Below, in pieces: positions 24,539-36,880 of a DNA stretch of 64,000 bases (within the stretch, counting starts at the first letter, position 1; every line of letters starts with the position of its first letter). Under the pieces are notes generated by a model that was not told where the DNA came from, did not search any database, and saw nothing but the letters and a program-made list of their open reading frames with translations. Position numbers and translations under genes: made by a program. This DNA is from Caenorhabditis elegans (Eukaryota > Nematoda > Chromadorea > Rhabditida > Rhabditidae): NCBI RefSeq assembly GCF_000002985.6, contig NC_003284.9:15314001-15378000 (forward strand). The letters are read 5' to 3'.

Positions 24539-27500
24539 ATGATTCAAAATGAGCAAGCTCTCCAGTTAGTGTGGATTTTAATATTTTCCGTCATATTGGT
24601 GGTATTCTCGTCGGTTGTTGTTAGGTGTATCTTATTATATCTGCTGGAAAAGAATTTTTGCAATCTTCAAACAATTTTTAGTAATACCAGGTGTGCCAAC
24701 ATGACATGACATGGGATAGAACGTGTATTTGTTGAAATTTCAGAATTCTGCAAACTTCCAAAGAGAAGAAAATTTGCAGTGCGTTGGATACATCGTTGCA
24801 GAAAGTTTTCAAGGTTCCACTCCTCAGTCTAATTCTCCAAAAACCAAAAAAAAAAAAAGTTTCTTTTAGGAATCAAATATACAACGAATGGTGCCAGTGC
24901 TCCCTCAATTCGTGTCCTCTAATTCCAACGACGGAGCCGAAAACCATTGGCCCTTGTTTCAAGTTGCGGTGAATGGGAAGGTGAGTCAGTGGGTTGTGGC
25001 AGACAACACATCGAATGTATTTCCTTGTCTACACGTAACGGTACGAAACATCTGAAAACAAAGTGGCCTGGTGCTCAGTCGGAAATAGATTTTTGATCAG
25101 AACATGGATTTGAATTGTTTTTCATGTGTGTATCGAAATATGGTACATTTCAAAGTACATTCAAACTGTCACGAAGGTAAAGCTTATCAAATTTTTCTTC
25201 TAGCTTTGAAGTTGATATTTAATGTTTGTGAGTATTATTTTTGCAATTCCTGCTCCAGAGTTTTTCCGGTAAAGCAAATGCAACTAGAACTTAAAGGTGG
25301 AGTAGCGCCAGTGAGAAAAGTGTTAAAAACTACTTCTATGGTGCCAAAATAGCCGAATATCGTGATAAAACTTTTCCAACATTTTTTTGAAATTTTTTTA
25401 TTTACCGTCAAAAAGTGACAATTATTCAGTTTTTGACACTCATAATTTAGGACGTCGGCCAAAATTTTTTTTTTCCTACATACTGTAATTTTGTTGTAAT
25501 TATTTGTATTAAAACATTGTAGGGGTCGGAAAATGCGACGCTGCTCTAGATTTCACCAAAAGCTCATTTTTGAAACTTTGAACGGAAATTATGAAAAATG
25601 TAAAATTTTTGGAGTGTTTTATTAAAATACTTGGTTGTTTTATACCATTTTAAGTGCGCTTAGACAAAATCCACACTGGCGCTACTTCATCTTGAACAAC
25701 AACTTGGCTTAAAATTTCATCCTTATTATTAATTTCAAAATCAGCTGACCGTCGATCACTCATTTTTTTTTAATTCGCCGATTCTCCGAAAACTGACCCA
25801 AATTCTTGTTATTTCTGGAAAGTTCCTCAGGCCACACAGCTCGGGGAATAAACATGTATTGCGAAATCTTAAGAATACGGTTTGGTCCAAAATGTTCCAA
25901 AATACTGGTCACCTCACAGTTTCGTATCAAGTCTTGATCTTTTACCTGCTAACCTCCAAAGCGTGAAAAAAATCAAATGGCAGCCTAGGGGAGGACGCCA
26001 GTGTCCACATACCACCGCCACTCTTCGATCGTTAATGTTTTCTGAAGGTCGGGTCGGTGCACTCTCCCACACACATTCACACACACACACACACACACAC
26101 AAAACTATTGACAAGTCATATGTCCCTGAGTGAGTGAAAAGACAGAACAAAAAAGGAATGGGAAATAAAGTGATATATACCAAAAAAAATGATGATCAAA
26201 AGAGTTAAGACGGAGAGAGACGGGGTTAATTGAAAAATTGGCAAAAAAGTCGAAAGATAAGATGATGATGATAAAATTGGAAACTGATAGTATAGTAGCG
26301 TGTTTTATTTTATTTTATTTCATTTTCACCTTTTTTATTTTTGTCTCGTCTGCGACGCCCGCCGTCATTTCTCGAGAGATTCGATTTGACCAGTCAAAAC
26401 TCCTACTTTTTTCTCATATCTTTCCGTGGCAAGGTCACTCCGGAAACGTGATGTTTTGGCGGTTTCCTGCTTGCAATGACTAAGACAACGAGACATTATG
26501 TCCCCGTTTCCATCGTGACATCATATTTAGCACACACACACACACACATGTGATAACAACAAACCATATATTGCGTATAAAAGCCGCTAGCAGAACGTGA
26601 TTCTTCCAGATTCTCAATCCCGAGCTACTTATAGCCACACGGGCTCCAGACTACAATTCTGTTATAGGTAAGGCTTTGATTCTGGAGTAACCATTAACCA
26701 TTCACTTTTTGGCATTTCCTTATCAACACTTTTTTCCTTTATTCGGTGTTTGAAGCTTGAAACTGCAAAAGACAGCTCCCCCCCCCCCCCCCCCCCCACT
26801 AACATTGTCAACAACACCTCACAAAACTCTTTCTGACTTTTTCTCACATTCTCATTTTCGTTACTGTTTGTTAATATAAATCAAAGAACAAACTTTCTGA
26901 ATCGCGCTCGCGTCCTCCTGTCCGTCGGCCCCCTGCGCGCACGCGCACATGATCGTCTAACCTTTTGCCGCCCCGTCCTCTCTAGGCCCGCCCCTCCCAA
27001 CGTGGTCACTGCCTCTCGAGCTCCGCCCTATCAGTTAGCTCTGCCCCAAGAGAGAGAGAGAGAGAGGGCGGCCTAGATATAGCAAGTTTCGACTTGTTTT
27101 AATTTTAGAATACCTTTGTTAACCAAACAAATGTTGAGCTCGGATTTATATTTAAGTCTCCCGTGTTGGCAGCTTAGGAACTTAGTTTCATGCTTCGTAG
27201 TTTGTTTCCTCCCCCAAACAATTTTTAACAATAATCCAGCAACAGTAATTTTAGTTAATTTTAGAAATATCTTTATTAAAATTTATTTCGCAAAATTGTT
27301 AATTGGAAAGCCAATCTATAAGTATTATAACTCACATGTTTTACCTTAAACTATTTTGAGTGGTCAAGTTGTGCTGAAATCATCCCTAATCATATTTTAT
27401 TGTGTTAAAGTACACGTTTTCACTTTTCCAATTTGTATTGAATTATTTTTATAAAATTTTATAAACAAATCACTCATCTAATTTAAAATATATAACCAAG

Positions 27501-29548
27501 GTTTATGTCTGATTTTGTAGTCCTAAACATTTTCTATTACATTAAAGGTTGTGTAGTCAAATTTTTTTTACTGTTTATTAGACTCAAAATTATCTGAAAA
27601 CACCGAATTTCATGATAAAACTTCTTGAAAACTTCTCAAAAAAAGTTATGACGGCTCAAAAAATGGCCTAAAATTAACTACCAAATTGCCCAAATTTTGA
27701 CGCTGATTTCAAAAAAAATTGTTTCCAGCCGCTGCGACATTGATAAGTCGGTAAAATTTCAAATTTTAACTAATCTTAGACCATTTTTTGAGCCGTCGTG
27801 ACTTTTTTCAAGAAGTTATCAAGAAGTTTCATTATGGAATTTGGTGTTTTCAGACAATTCTGAGTCTAATAAGGCAATAAAAAAATTTGACTACACCATC
27901 TGTAAGCGAACGTGACCTTTACTGAAATTCCGAAAAGAGCACACTTTCTGAAACTTCCGTCAAAAATCTAGTGATCCTATAACACTTTGCGCTCCCAAAT
28001 GACCCTTTTTCGTGATTATCTGAGATTTGATTCCTGGTTTTCTTGCCTTTCTCTCACGCGAGCCTTTCCACATTTTTTCGGCTGCTCGCCACTTCTTCCG
28101 CTCTCACCAGCAGCGGCTAAATGAGATTCTATTCAGAAGCTGCTTGTTATTCTCAAAATTTCTCAGAATTCTCCTCCTCGCTTGCTCAATTCCTATCTCC
28201 ACTTTTTCCCGGTCCACAAGATCTTTGAAACTGACTGAATGCGAGTTCGTTGAGAGCCAACCGCGCGCAGAAAAAAGGAAACGGAGCACGAACAAAAAAC
28301 GGAGAGGGAGAAAAAGAGCTGATGAGGGACCTTATTTGTGCGTGGAGCGCGCGTGGTTGACGAAGCTGTCGGCCTGGACAGCGGGCGCCGAGTAGAGCAT
28401 AAAACCAGCTGAAGACGGCAAAAACAGCGAGAGACGAAGAAAAAAGAACTGAGCGAGTTGAGGAGAGGGCGAGCAACGGGCCCTAAGCATATTGTGGTTG
28501 TGCTCTCTTCTGTTTTCTTCTTTTTTTTTCGCTTCTTCTCCTATTCCTTCTTGTCTGTTCGTTTTTCTTTATTTTCGGACGTCGCCTTTTTTCCATTGGT
28601 TTTTTTTTCCTTTTTGTCTTTTTTTTTCCGCCTGCCCATGTAAACAAATTTTGTTGGCCAGGAAAAACTCAAAAACTCAAGAAAATATTCTGGAAAACAG
28701 TGAGAAAAAAAATAAATAAAAACACACAAAGATTGTCAAGAGAAGCTCAAACATTGAGTCTTTTTTTTTTCATTTTTTTGTTTTACTTTCAAGCCAATGA
28801 GGAAAATAACAAAAATATTTTGAAAGAAAGCGGAAGAAATTGGAACATGAAAAAAACAGCTGATTGATTCTCTCATGTTATTCTCTCAAAGTTGCTCGTT
28901 AGGTTCAAAGTTCTGAATTGTATCTCTCTCCCTCTTCCTCCCACTTGTTTTCCGTCCCATTTTCTAAATGTCAAATAATTTAAAACAATTTCATTACCCG
29001 CGGTATCTAATCAATTAAAGTAACTGGCGATATACCAACATTACTAATCGCTCTCCACCCCACTCCTTATCACGACTTCTAATTTTTTTTTGTTTCTCGA
29101 CGTTTCCGTTCGAAACCTCCCATTAACTTTTGTCAATTTGATCGTTTCTGCAGGCAATCAGAACACCGCATCAGCAGCCACTGATAACCACACCATGTTG
29201 ACCGATTACTACCGTAACAATATGCAGCAAATGGATCAGAATTCGTCTTTAAACCGACACTCTGATAATGGCTATGGCCATGGATCATATGGAAGCTTTT
29301 CCAATGATAGTGAGTTTGATTTTTTTTTGATTCAATTTTTTTCTACGCTTTAGCTTCGAGTTTAAAAAGTGAAATCCCCAAAAAAGTATATTAAATTGGT
29401 TAAACTTTCAGACCGAGTACCTCTTGACCGTCCACTGTTCATCAACACCTCAATGTCAGCCCAACAGAGAGTGGATATCTACCGCCAACTATCCGACCCA
29501 CCAAAGGATAGTGAACCAGCCCTGGCTTTCAACTTTCGTAGCTACTAA
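24539..29548 (+). CDS. Unrecognised single-pass membrane protein, 205 residues
   Basis: Six exons, 24539-24624, 24744-24813, 24870-24980, 26610-26667, 29154-29309 and 29412-29548, join in phase (618 bases, TAA stop). Residues 10-29 (LVWILIFSVILVVFSSVVVR) form one hydrophobic span next to the N-terminus, followed by basic residues (TSKEKK). This suggests a signal anchor or short-N-terminus membrane protein. The remaining 170 residues are polar. They are rich in Asn/Asp/Ser/Gln, with a Tyr/Gly/His patch (HSDNGYGHGSYGSFSND) and a conserved-looking end (VDIYRQLSDPPKDSEPALAF). I recognise no domain. A TTGTTCCAG acceptor lies 7 bases before the ATG, typical of SL1 trans-splicing. Introns 3 and 4 are 1.6 and 2.5 kb and hold P2 and P1 foldbacks. 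A 3'UTR of about 430 bases ends at AATAAA (29972). Confidence 0.75.
25293..25693. repeat. P2 foldback element, copy 2
   Basis: Begins AAAGGTGGAGTAGCGCCAGT and ends CACTGGCGCTACTTCATCTT, inverted arms, in intron 3 of the 205-residue gene. Confidence 0.8.
26575..26582 (+). promoter_or_regulatory. TATA-like box before exon 4 of the 205-residue gene
   Basis: GCGTATAAAAGCCGC lies about 30 bases upstream of exon 4 (26610), next to a CA microsatellite. It could drive a shorter transcript that starts translation at the ATG at 29195 (MLTDYYRNNM). Exon 4 also has a good TTCTTCCAG acceptor, so the match may be chance. Confidence 0.25.
26778..26797. repeat. Poly(C) tract, 20 C
   Basis: Twenty consecutive C in intron 4 of the 205-residue gene. 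Such runs are uncommon in an AT-rich genome. Confidence 0.95.
27544..27903. repeat. P1 foldback element, copy 4
   Basis: Ends AAAGGTTGTGTAGTC and TTTGACTACACCATC are the P1 ends with two changes. Internal ACACCGAATTTCATGATAAA is present. About 360 bases, so the hinge region is shortened. It lies in intron 4 of the 205-residue gene. Confidence 0.75.
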
Positions 29549-29971
29549 GCAGCTACCAAGCCCACCAACCACCACCCACCTGTCGTATTTTTATTTCCTA
29601 TTGATCTGAAGAGCTCTAGCTAGCCTAAAATTCGAAGTTACTCATTGTTGCCCAGTTGTCGTACTCCTCCTATATCCATTTTTGAAAGTTTTGAACTTTT
29701 CGTTTTTTTTTTATTGCTTGTTTACTTTTGTTTCGTCTCCCAACAATTCACCAGTTTTACCGAGTTACAGTCCTTCCTAATTACTTGTAAATAGAAGTTG
29801 AATCGACTTCGAAATCTCAAACAAACACGTAGTGTACAAAACTTCAGGTCACTATGATTAAGGTTTCTCTTTGCATACATACATCATACTCCACCCTTAC
29901 TTGGTACTTGCAACCAGATAGCTGTAAATAGCTGCACTTCATTATTCCCGGTTAGAAATTGAATTCATTCA

Positions 29972-29977
29972 AATAAA
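29972..29977 (+). terminator. Poly(A) signal of the 205-residue gene
   Basis: AATAAA about 425 bases after the TAA stop, preceded by an ordinary AT-rich 3'UTR. Confidence 0.55.
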
Positions 29978-31477
29978 GCACACACTCACACTCCATTTCT
30001 TAGACTCGAATTGTATTTGTTTTCGTTTTTTTTTGATAGTAGGAAATGTATTTTTCACCTGTCTCCTAGATCATCTGGATTTGCGTGATGCTGTGCGGTA
30101 CCTTGTTTTGATTTTGTTAATAATTAATAAAACGGATTATTGCTCACTGGAAGTGTTTGCAAACATGACTTTTCTCAGAATTCGGGAAGAAAATAGATTT
30201 TCTCACTGCATGTGAATTTGTGTAATTTGATTCATGCAATCTAGGGAAGGAATTACGTCACGTGAAAGTTTGGATGACTATAAACTGATTTTCACAAACA
30301 AATAATTTAATTTAAATTTGTTAAACTGAGTATTTAAAAAAGCCAATTTTTTAAATCTGTGCCAAAAAAATCCAAAAGTACCTAAAACATTAAGGAATCT
30401 GCATGAAACATGTATCAGTTTTCAAAATGTCTGAATAGTTAATGCAGAGTAATTATGGAAAAATAATTGTTCTAAATATCAAGATTTTAGCAGGAAAAAA
30501 ATTTGTAGACCACCTTTCTAAATTCACAAATTATTTTAGTCTTTTGCAGACGAAAATTTTTATTCGTTCTTGTTAAAATCAGTGGTAATTTATTTGTTTT
30601 TTGCAATTTTATTTACTTAGAAATCAGCCTGAAATTATCTGAAAAAAGTAAGCATTTGGTTGAGACAGTGATTAAATTTTAATCTATAGGTTCACGACGC
30701 AACTGTAATTTTTGATACACATTTAAAATGGAAATTGTCAAAAAAAAAGCCAAAGTGACCACAGTAGAAATGTTTGAACACACACAAAAAAGTTTTATTA
30801 ACCGCGTAAAGCCATTTGCGCAGCAATTCAAATTCAATTAATTTCAATTGTTTCATGTGTAAAGTGCTCGCTTTGATCGGAATTATTTCGCTCTAATTTT
30901 ATGATTATTGAATGTTGGAGCCCCGTTGAGCTCATCTACTGAAAAATTGAGCATTTTCCCCCATTTACCATATTCATTCTTTTACAGGTAACAGTTTCGA
31001 AACAGTTTTTCTCAGAATAATATATAATTCAACTGATTTGATTTTGGCGAAATTGCTCAACCATTTACCCACAATATAAAATCTTGGTGAGACGGTTATC
31101 TAAACTTTGCACCCAAGAACATTTTTGTATGTACCAGATTGAACCCAGCTGTACAAGAAAAAACCGACAAATGACAAATTCGTCAGCAATGTATGACATC
31201 ATTGCAGATTTTGTTCAAATTGTGGAAAGAAAATGTTTTAGTTGGTTGGCTAGGGAGCAAATGGATTACCCTAAAAATTAATTCAGATAAAGAAATGATG
31301 TAGCAAAATTATCTTTTACTCCTTAAATTCAATTTACATGAACCCAAAAAACATTCAATTTTTTTTAAACTGAAATTCAAAATGTTTAAGAAAAGTGCTA
31401 AATTTCTTTAATTATCCTAATTTGTAAGTGGCTGAACACTAATTGTAACTTATGTATCCCATCTTATTGTTTGATTT

Positions 31478-31622
31478 CAGGCGCCAAAATGCTCGCCGCG
31501 CCAGCCGTGCGACCTCTGCTTGCCTATAGTGCAGCGCGGAACCCGAAAGGTGTCGGCTGCGGCGAAAAACCATTTTCCGCACTACGCGGTTCATCTGCTG
31601 CAATACTTGGAAGCGATTTTTA
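31478..31622. repeat. CG-rich repeat (GTGTCGGCYGC family), copy 2
   Basis: GC-rich island starting TTTCAGGCGCCAAAATGCTC and containing GGTGTCGGCTGCGGCGAAAA and TTTCCGCACTACGCGG. It shares vocabulary with 17160 and 48218. An acceptor-like TTTCAG at its start is not followed by a usable exon. Confidence 0.55.
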
Positions 31623-32815
31623 ATCTAATAATAAATAATAATTGAAAAAAAACTAAAATCCGTAACTCTTTCTTTGAATAAAACATTTATGCATATGCAT
31701 ACCATATTCAAAATTAACATTTGTGGGCTTTGGATCTGATCAACAACAACTCTGATCACATCTTATTTTCCTCTTTCTCCCACACGTTTTTCCTGTCACA
31801 AACAATTGCCGGCTGATTCAAAAGAGCTGGCACTTTACATTGTAACACGAATGACATCATTTGGAACACCAAGGGTCACTCGGGGCATCTGCTTCGCTTC
31901 TCTTCTTTTTCCATTTTTTTTTTGAAATTGGTTGTTGTTGATCGAGATGCGATGGTTTCGGGAAATACTGATAGCAGTTTGCAAAGAAAAAAAATTATTT
32001 GATGACACGTTATCATATCAAATTGGGAATTGGCAAATAGCCAACCAATTTGGTTTCCAAATTAATTACTTGATAAGATTGGTTCCAATGTGAAGGTTAG
32101 GTTTTTGATAATTGGTGACGTTGGTGTTTTCGGCTGAATACTCAGAAAGGGATTTTTCAAGGAACAAAAATGAGCCTCAGAGTTATTTAAAATTTCACAT
32201 CATGTTCTTTTGTCGCATAGTAGAAAAAAAATGTCAAAACAAAAGTTCAATGTCTGAAACATCTTTGTTGTTTTCAGTTTTTAGTTTAAAGTCCACTGCA
32301 TTGACGTTTTGTTTTTACATAAATTTCTAAAAACAATTTTGATGTCAAATTACAATATTAAAGTTTGAAATTGGGGAAATTTGAATGTGCATGTGATAAA
32401 TTAAATTTGAAGGAAATTGTTTTTGAGGACCTAGGAATGATAAACGAACTGATGATAGTATTCTGGGATTGCAAAATTTCAAAGGAAAACTTGAAAAAGC
32501 TGTAAAGAAAATATGATTTTTTGTAGCTTTAGCCTTTGATTTTTTTTAAAGCATTAAAGCAAAGGTTTCAGTTCGATTAGAAAAAGTTTCATATTCCATG
32601 TAAATCCGTCAAAAAAAAGTTCATTTCCAGCGAATACTAATAGTCAAATTTTCAATTCATAACCATTCACCACGATCGTAATTTAGTTCACGATTCAGTT
32701 TTTAAATGAATTATTTCAAAAAGTTACTTTAAACTAGACTCGTACAAAAAAATGAACAAAAAAATGAGTTAGAAAAAGTCGAGCTTACACCTTTTCAGTG
32801 CAAATTCGAGGCCTG

Positions 32816-33122
32816 TAACACTGTTCAAAAATTGTAAATTTGCAAATTTTTGATAATTTCAAGGATGCGAATACGCGCTAAAAACTGAAAATACTAAAAA
32901 AAAATTTGGGAATTTTAATTTTGAAAAAACAAAAATCGTTTTTTCACCAATCGAAAATTAGTCAAGACTGTCAAGACTAACTTTCGATTGGTGAAAAAAC
33001 GATTTTTGTTTTTTCAAAATTAAAATTCCCAAATTTTTTTTTAGTATTTTCAGTTTTTAGCGCGTATTCGCATCCTTGAAATTATCAAAAATTTGCAAAT
33101 TTACAATTTTTGAACAGTGTTA
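32816..33122. repeat. Near-perfect 307-base hairpin
   Basis: Left arm TAACACTGTTCAAAAATTGT... is mirrored almost base for base by ...ACAATTTTTGAACAGTGTTA. The arms are about 145-150 bases with an apex of under 20 bases near AAGACTGTCAAGAC. The only differences I see are near the apex. Not in any gene; no ORF. Confidence 0.9.
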
Positions 33123-34693
33123 CCCTTTTTTTCCAGGCCTGCAATATTTGTTTAGTAAATTTGCCATTTTTTGGGTAAATTAAATACCTATATAAATTGA
33201 AAATATAAATTTACAAAATTTGAATTTTTCAATATTTCAATACTTGTTAAGTTTTCTGCAAAAAAAGTCTCTTTCCCAAATTTATATGGCCTTTGAAAAA
33301 TAGTAGTGCAGTCTCTAATAGTCTTGCACCCTAACGGACCAATTGAAAATTAGTCTTGCATGCAAGACTGATAGAGAAAATACGGTATATGGAATATTTT
33401 CTGACACTTTTTTAATGAAAGGCTATCGTAAATGGGAAACGTTTTCAGACATGTAGTACGTGAGATAAGGTGGCTGAAAGTGGTATAATTTTTATAACCG
33501 TGCAAAAAACTTTCTAAAATTGTTTTTTTTTGTTTATAAACACGTTCTTTTTTATTCAGTTTCAGACAATGCTTTCTGTATTTTTTAACTCAAAGAAAAC
33601 TACATAAATTTTTGAATTCAATGGTAAAGTCGGGAACTGTAATCTGAATCTTAAAATCCCAAGCAATTGCATCATATCCATATTTTTCGAGTAGTAGTTA
33701 TGACCTGAACTAGCAGTATTCAATTGAAACTTTATTTCATCTCCACTTCCTCAATGACGTCATCTGCAAAAAAGACCACCGTGCTTCTTTTTTCGACAAC
33801 ACCCCATCAATACCTCATTATAATTCATTGTAATAAACATGACGTCATGTTAAACCGAGGCGCTCTCTCGGCGTTCCATTATCCCTCAGTGGTCAGATTG
33901 TTTGCTGTGAATGGACGGCACTCATTAATGCAAATGAACGACGACGGGATAGGCCAAAGGGCGACGGAAACAATGACGTCAAGTCCAGCTGTGCATAGTC
34001 TTTGTGTCACCACGAGAAACGCAAGCATCTATCATTATGTATCCAAAAATCTGATGACATCGTGATCCATAAAAAAAAACAACTAAACAACGGAAAATTT
34101 GAAAATTAAAAAAGGGGTCCATTTTTTTTCAGGAATTTTTTTCAAATACCTAACCCTGGCGGAAATCTGCAATAAAAATTAGAATTTTAGTAAATCCTTT
34201 TTATGAATATAGCACCCAGGGATTATAGTAACCGGAATGGTAGTTTTTTAGTTTTGAGCTTGAATGGTTTTTTCGTTCTTTTCAGATATGAAGGCCAGTA
34301 CAGAAATTACATTTTTACAAAAAAATTAGAAAAAATAACTGTCAATTTGATTAGTTAGACTCAAAAGGTGTCAGTTATTTAGCTCTTCCACTTACATTTT
34401 GAAAGTTGGTCAAAATATTTTTAGTACTTACTTCAAGGGTTTTGTTGCTAAATCTGTGTTGTATTATTGAAAATTGTTCGTTTTAAACACTTTCAGCAGT
34501 TTTCCCTATTGCTTAAAAATAGTAAATTCAATTCAAAATGACAAAATGACAAGCATTCGCTTCGGAGTTCTCATCAGCGGCGAAATTATTCCAAATGAAA
34601 TCCCGCCCAATTGTGCAATATTTCGACTTTCCCGCAAAAGCCACAATGATGAAAGCATCATCCGCAAAAGTAACTGTTCAAATAGTTTTTAGA

Positions 34694-35109
34694 TACCGTA
34701 TATTCTCTATTAGAGCGGCATGCCGCACTAATTTCCGGGCCCTTCGCGATGTGCGCTCTATTAGAGACTGCCGTTCTACTGGAGACTGCCGCACTAATTT
34801 TCGATAACTAATTTTCATTTTGAGGTTACTACTTTTGAGAGTAGTAACCTTAAAATTCCTTAATAAAACCTTATATTTTATGGTAAAATTCATGAAAATT
34901 GTGTAATTTTGCCTCATAAAGACACTAAAATTCAATATTTTAATGGAAATTTATGAATTCATTCAAAAATGAACAAAAATACCATCGAAGAAATCGAATA
35001 ATTGAGGTGGCTCTCGCAACCAAGATAGGGGGTGCCGCACTAATAGAGACTGCCGCTCTAATTTTCGAAAGGCAAGTTAGGGTGCCGCTCTAATAGAGAA
35101 TATACGGTA
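34694..35109. mobile_element. TA-flanked inverted-repeat element (MITE), 412 bases
   Basis: Terminal inverted repeats CCGTATATTCTCTATTAGAG and CTCTAATAGAGAATATACGG, flanked by TA on both sides (34694-34695 and 35108-35109). This is the target duplication of Tc1/mariner-type transposases. Subterminal TGCCGCACTAATTT units are also repeated inversely. No transposase ORF, so non-autonomous. Confidence 0.85.
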
Positions 35110-35618
35110 TGTTCTTTTTTTCTAGTTATAATACATATAACAAAAAACATCGAAAATGTGTTAAAACAAAGATCAGAAGATGTCTGTTGTTTTTGTTTTC
35201 CAGCAGAATTTGGGCAAGAAGTACGATTTCAAAATTTTTGAGATTTTAATTTTTTATCAGAAAATATAAAAACTTTTATTTCTATTTTATATAATATTAT
35301 TCAACAGTAAAATAGCGATACTTGTTATGGGTTTAAATGATTGGAAAAAAAACCAAAAAATTTAGTTTTTTTTTCAATATCAATCTAGTTTGCATACTTT
35401 TCTTCTACATTTTGAGTTTTAACACTGGGTTGAACTCAATTTTAATGTTTTCCACTTAATCCATTTTGTCTAATTTTTTTCGAAGATTAATAAGCACTTC
35501 AGACATACATATCAAACTGCGTGATTAGCCAGTTACTGGGTAAGAAATAATATCGGTGTCTAGAACACTTGGAATGAGCAAATGTAGTTCTTTGATGGTT
35601 ACGAAGTGAGCAACTTAC

Positions 35619-35812
35619 AGCTCAAACATCATCAGGTTAGAGAGTATTGCAAAAGAGAATATATGGACTTTGGCGTCGCGCCATTCCAGAAAATCTCCTG
35701 CCTCAACTATTGCCAATTTTCCAACATCATCGTGCATAAATACTAGAGAAGTCTTCAGTAGAATTAATAATTTTTCGAAGCAAGTTTTTAGTTTTTCTCG
35801 ATCTCCAATTTC
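35619..35812 (-). pseudogene. Possible orphan exon or gene relic
   Basis: On the minus strand, an acceptor-like ACCAG precedes 64 open codons (EIGDREKLKTCFEKLLILLK...) that end at a strong GTAAGT donor (GAGCT/GTAAGTTG). Composition is amphipathic and protein-like. No partner exon was found, and the upstream sequence in this frame has a stop. Family not recognised. Confidence 0.25.
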
Positions 35813-36880
35813 CTGGTATGCCAAATGTTGTTTAATTCTTTAAACATTGCGTCTAATTTGAATTCAGTTCCGCGTTGGCGTTTTTGGTTCTCTACATGAA
35901 TCGAATCATCAAAAACAACTATTCCACTGACACTCTAATTCGAATTCCACCGGTTTCTGAAAAAAAGAGTGTTCCTCTATTTCCCCTCTTTCGTGAATCA
36001 GTTGTAAAAATCTAGTCAGTTATCACATTACCAAAGTTTTCGAAAATACGAATCATATTCAAATTATGACTTTAGGAATGAGCCGAATGACTTGTTTGAT
36101 GACTTTAAAAAATATGGTATTAAAAGAATGGGATTTAAATTGCCTTAAATCCCATTCTGCCAACTTGCCTATGTCCATGTTTAAAAAAAAACCAGCTTAG
36201 TTATAAATTTCAAGCCACCATTGAAAACTTTTTTGACTACTTCGAAATGTTTTTTTTTAGGGTTTCCTATTAAGACTTATTCTCATTGTTCAAAAAGTTG
36301 TTTTTATTTGACGCAAACCTTCAAAGTTTAAAACATGCAAAATATAATACAACACAAAAATAGGTACTTGTAACTTGAAATAATATTTCAATATTCCTTA
36401 CAGCAAATTCTAGTTTCTAGCATAAAACACCTGTTGCCGGAAAAAAATCAGCACGAGTTTTTGATAGAGCACATTTTTTTCAGAATTAGTTTTTCAGAAC
36501 ATTCCTGATGTTTGAAGTTAGTTGCCATTTTTCAAAATTTATTCTGTTTTCTATGACAAAATAGTAATCGAGATTTTTTTCCGAATAAAAAAAGTGTCTC
36601 ATGCATGAAACATATTCCCCATATATTTTTATTCTTTTCCCTGCGATAAACTTTTATCCGTAATGTGCATTTTGGTTGTCTCCCCTATGCGAACTTTATA
36701 ATCTGATATTCAAAAAGTTTGTTATTACCGGGTTCCAGTTTTTAATATATTTTTTTATTTTTATTTATTTTTTTTTTAATATTTTTTTTTTTTAATATAA
36801 CTATATGTTTTCATTTAGCTTTTAATAACAAAAAAAATTCAATAAGTGTACGAAAATTTAAACCAGGCCGCAAATAATTA

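Noticed and set aside
28027..28476. ORFs in the large intron of the 205-residue gene
   Set aside because: Both strands are open in a Ser/Arg/Phe-biased way and no splice junction keeps the 205-residue frame if included.
36119..36160. Small palindrome GAATGGGATTTAAATTGCC...
   Set aside because: Short inverted repeat with no flanking duplication; expected by chance in AT-rich DNA.
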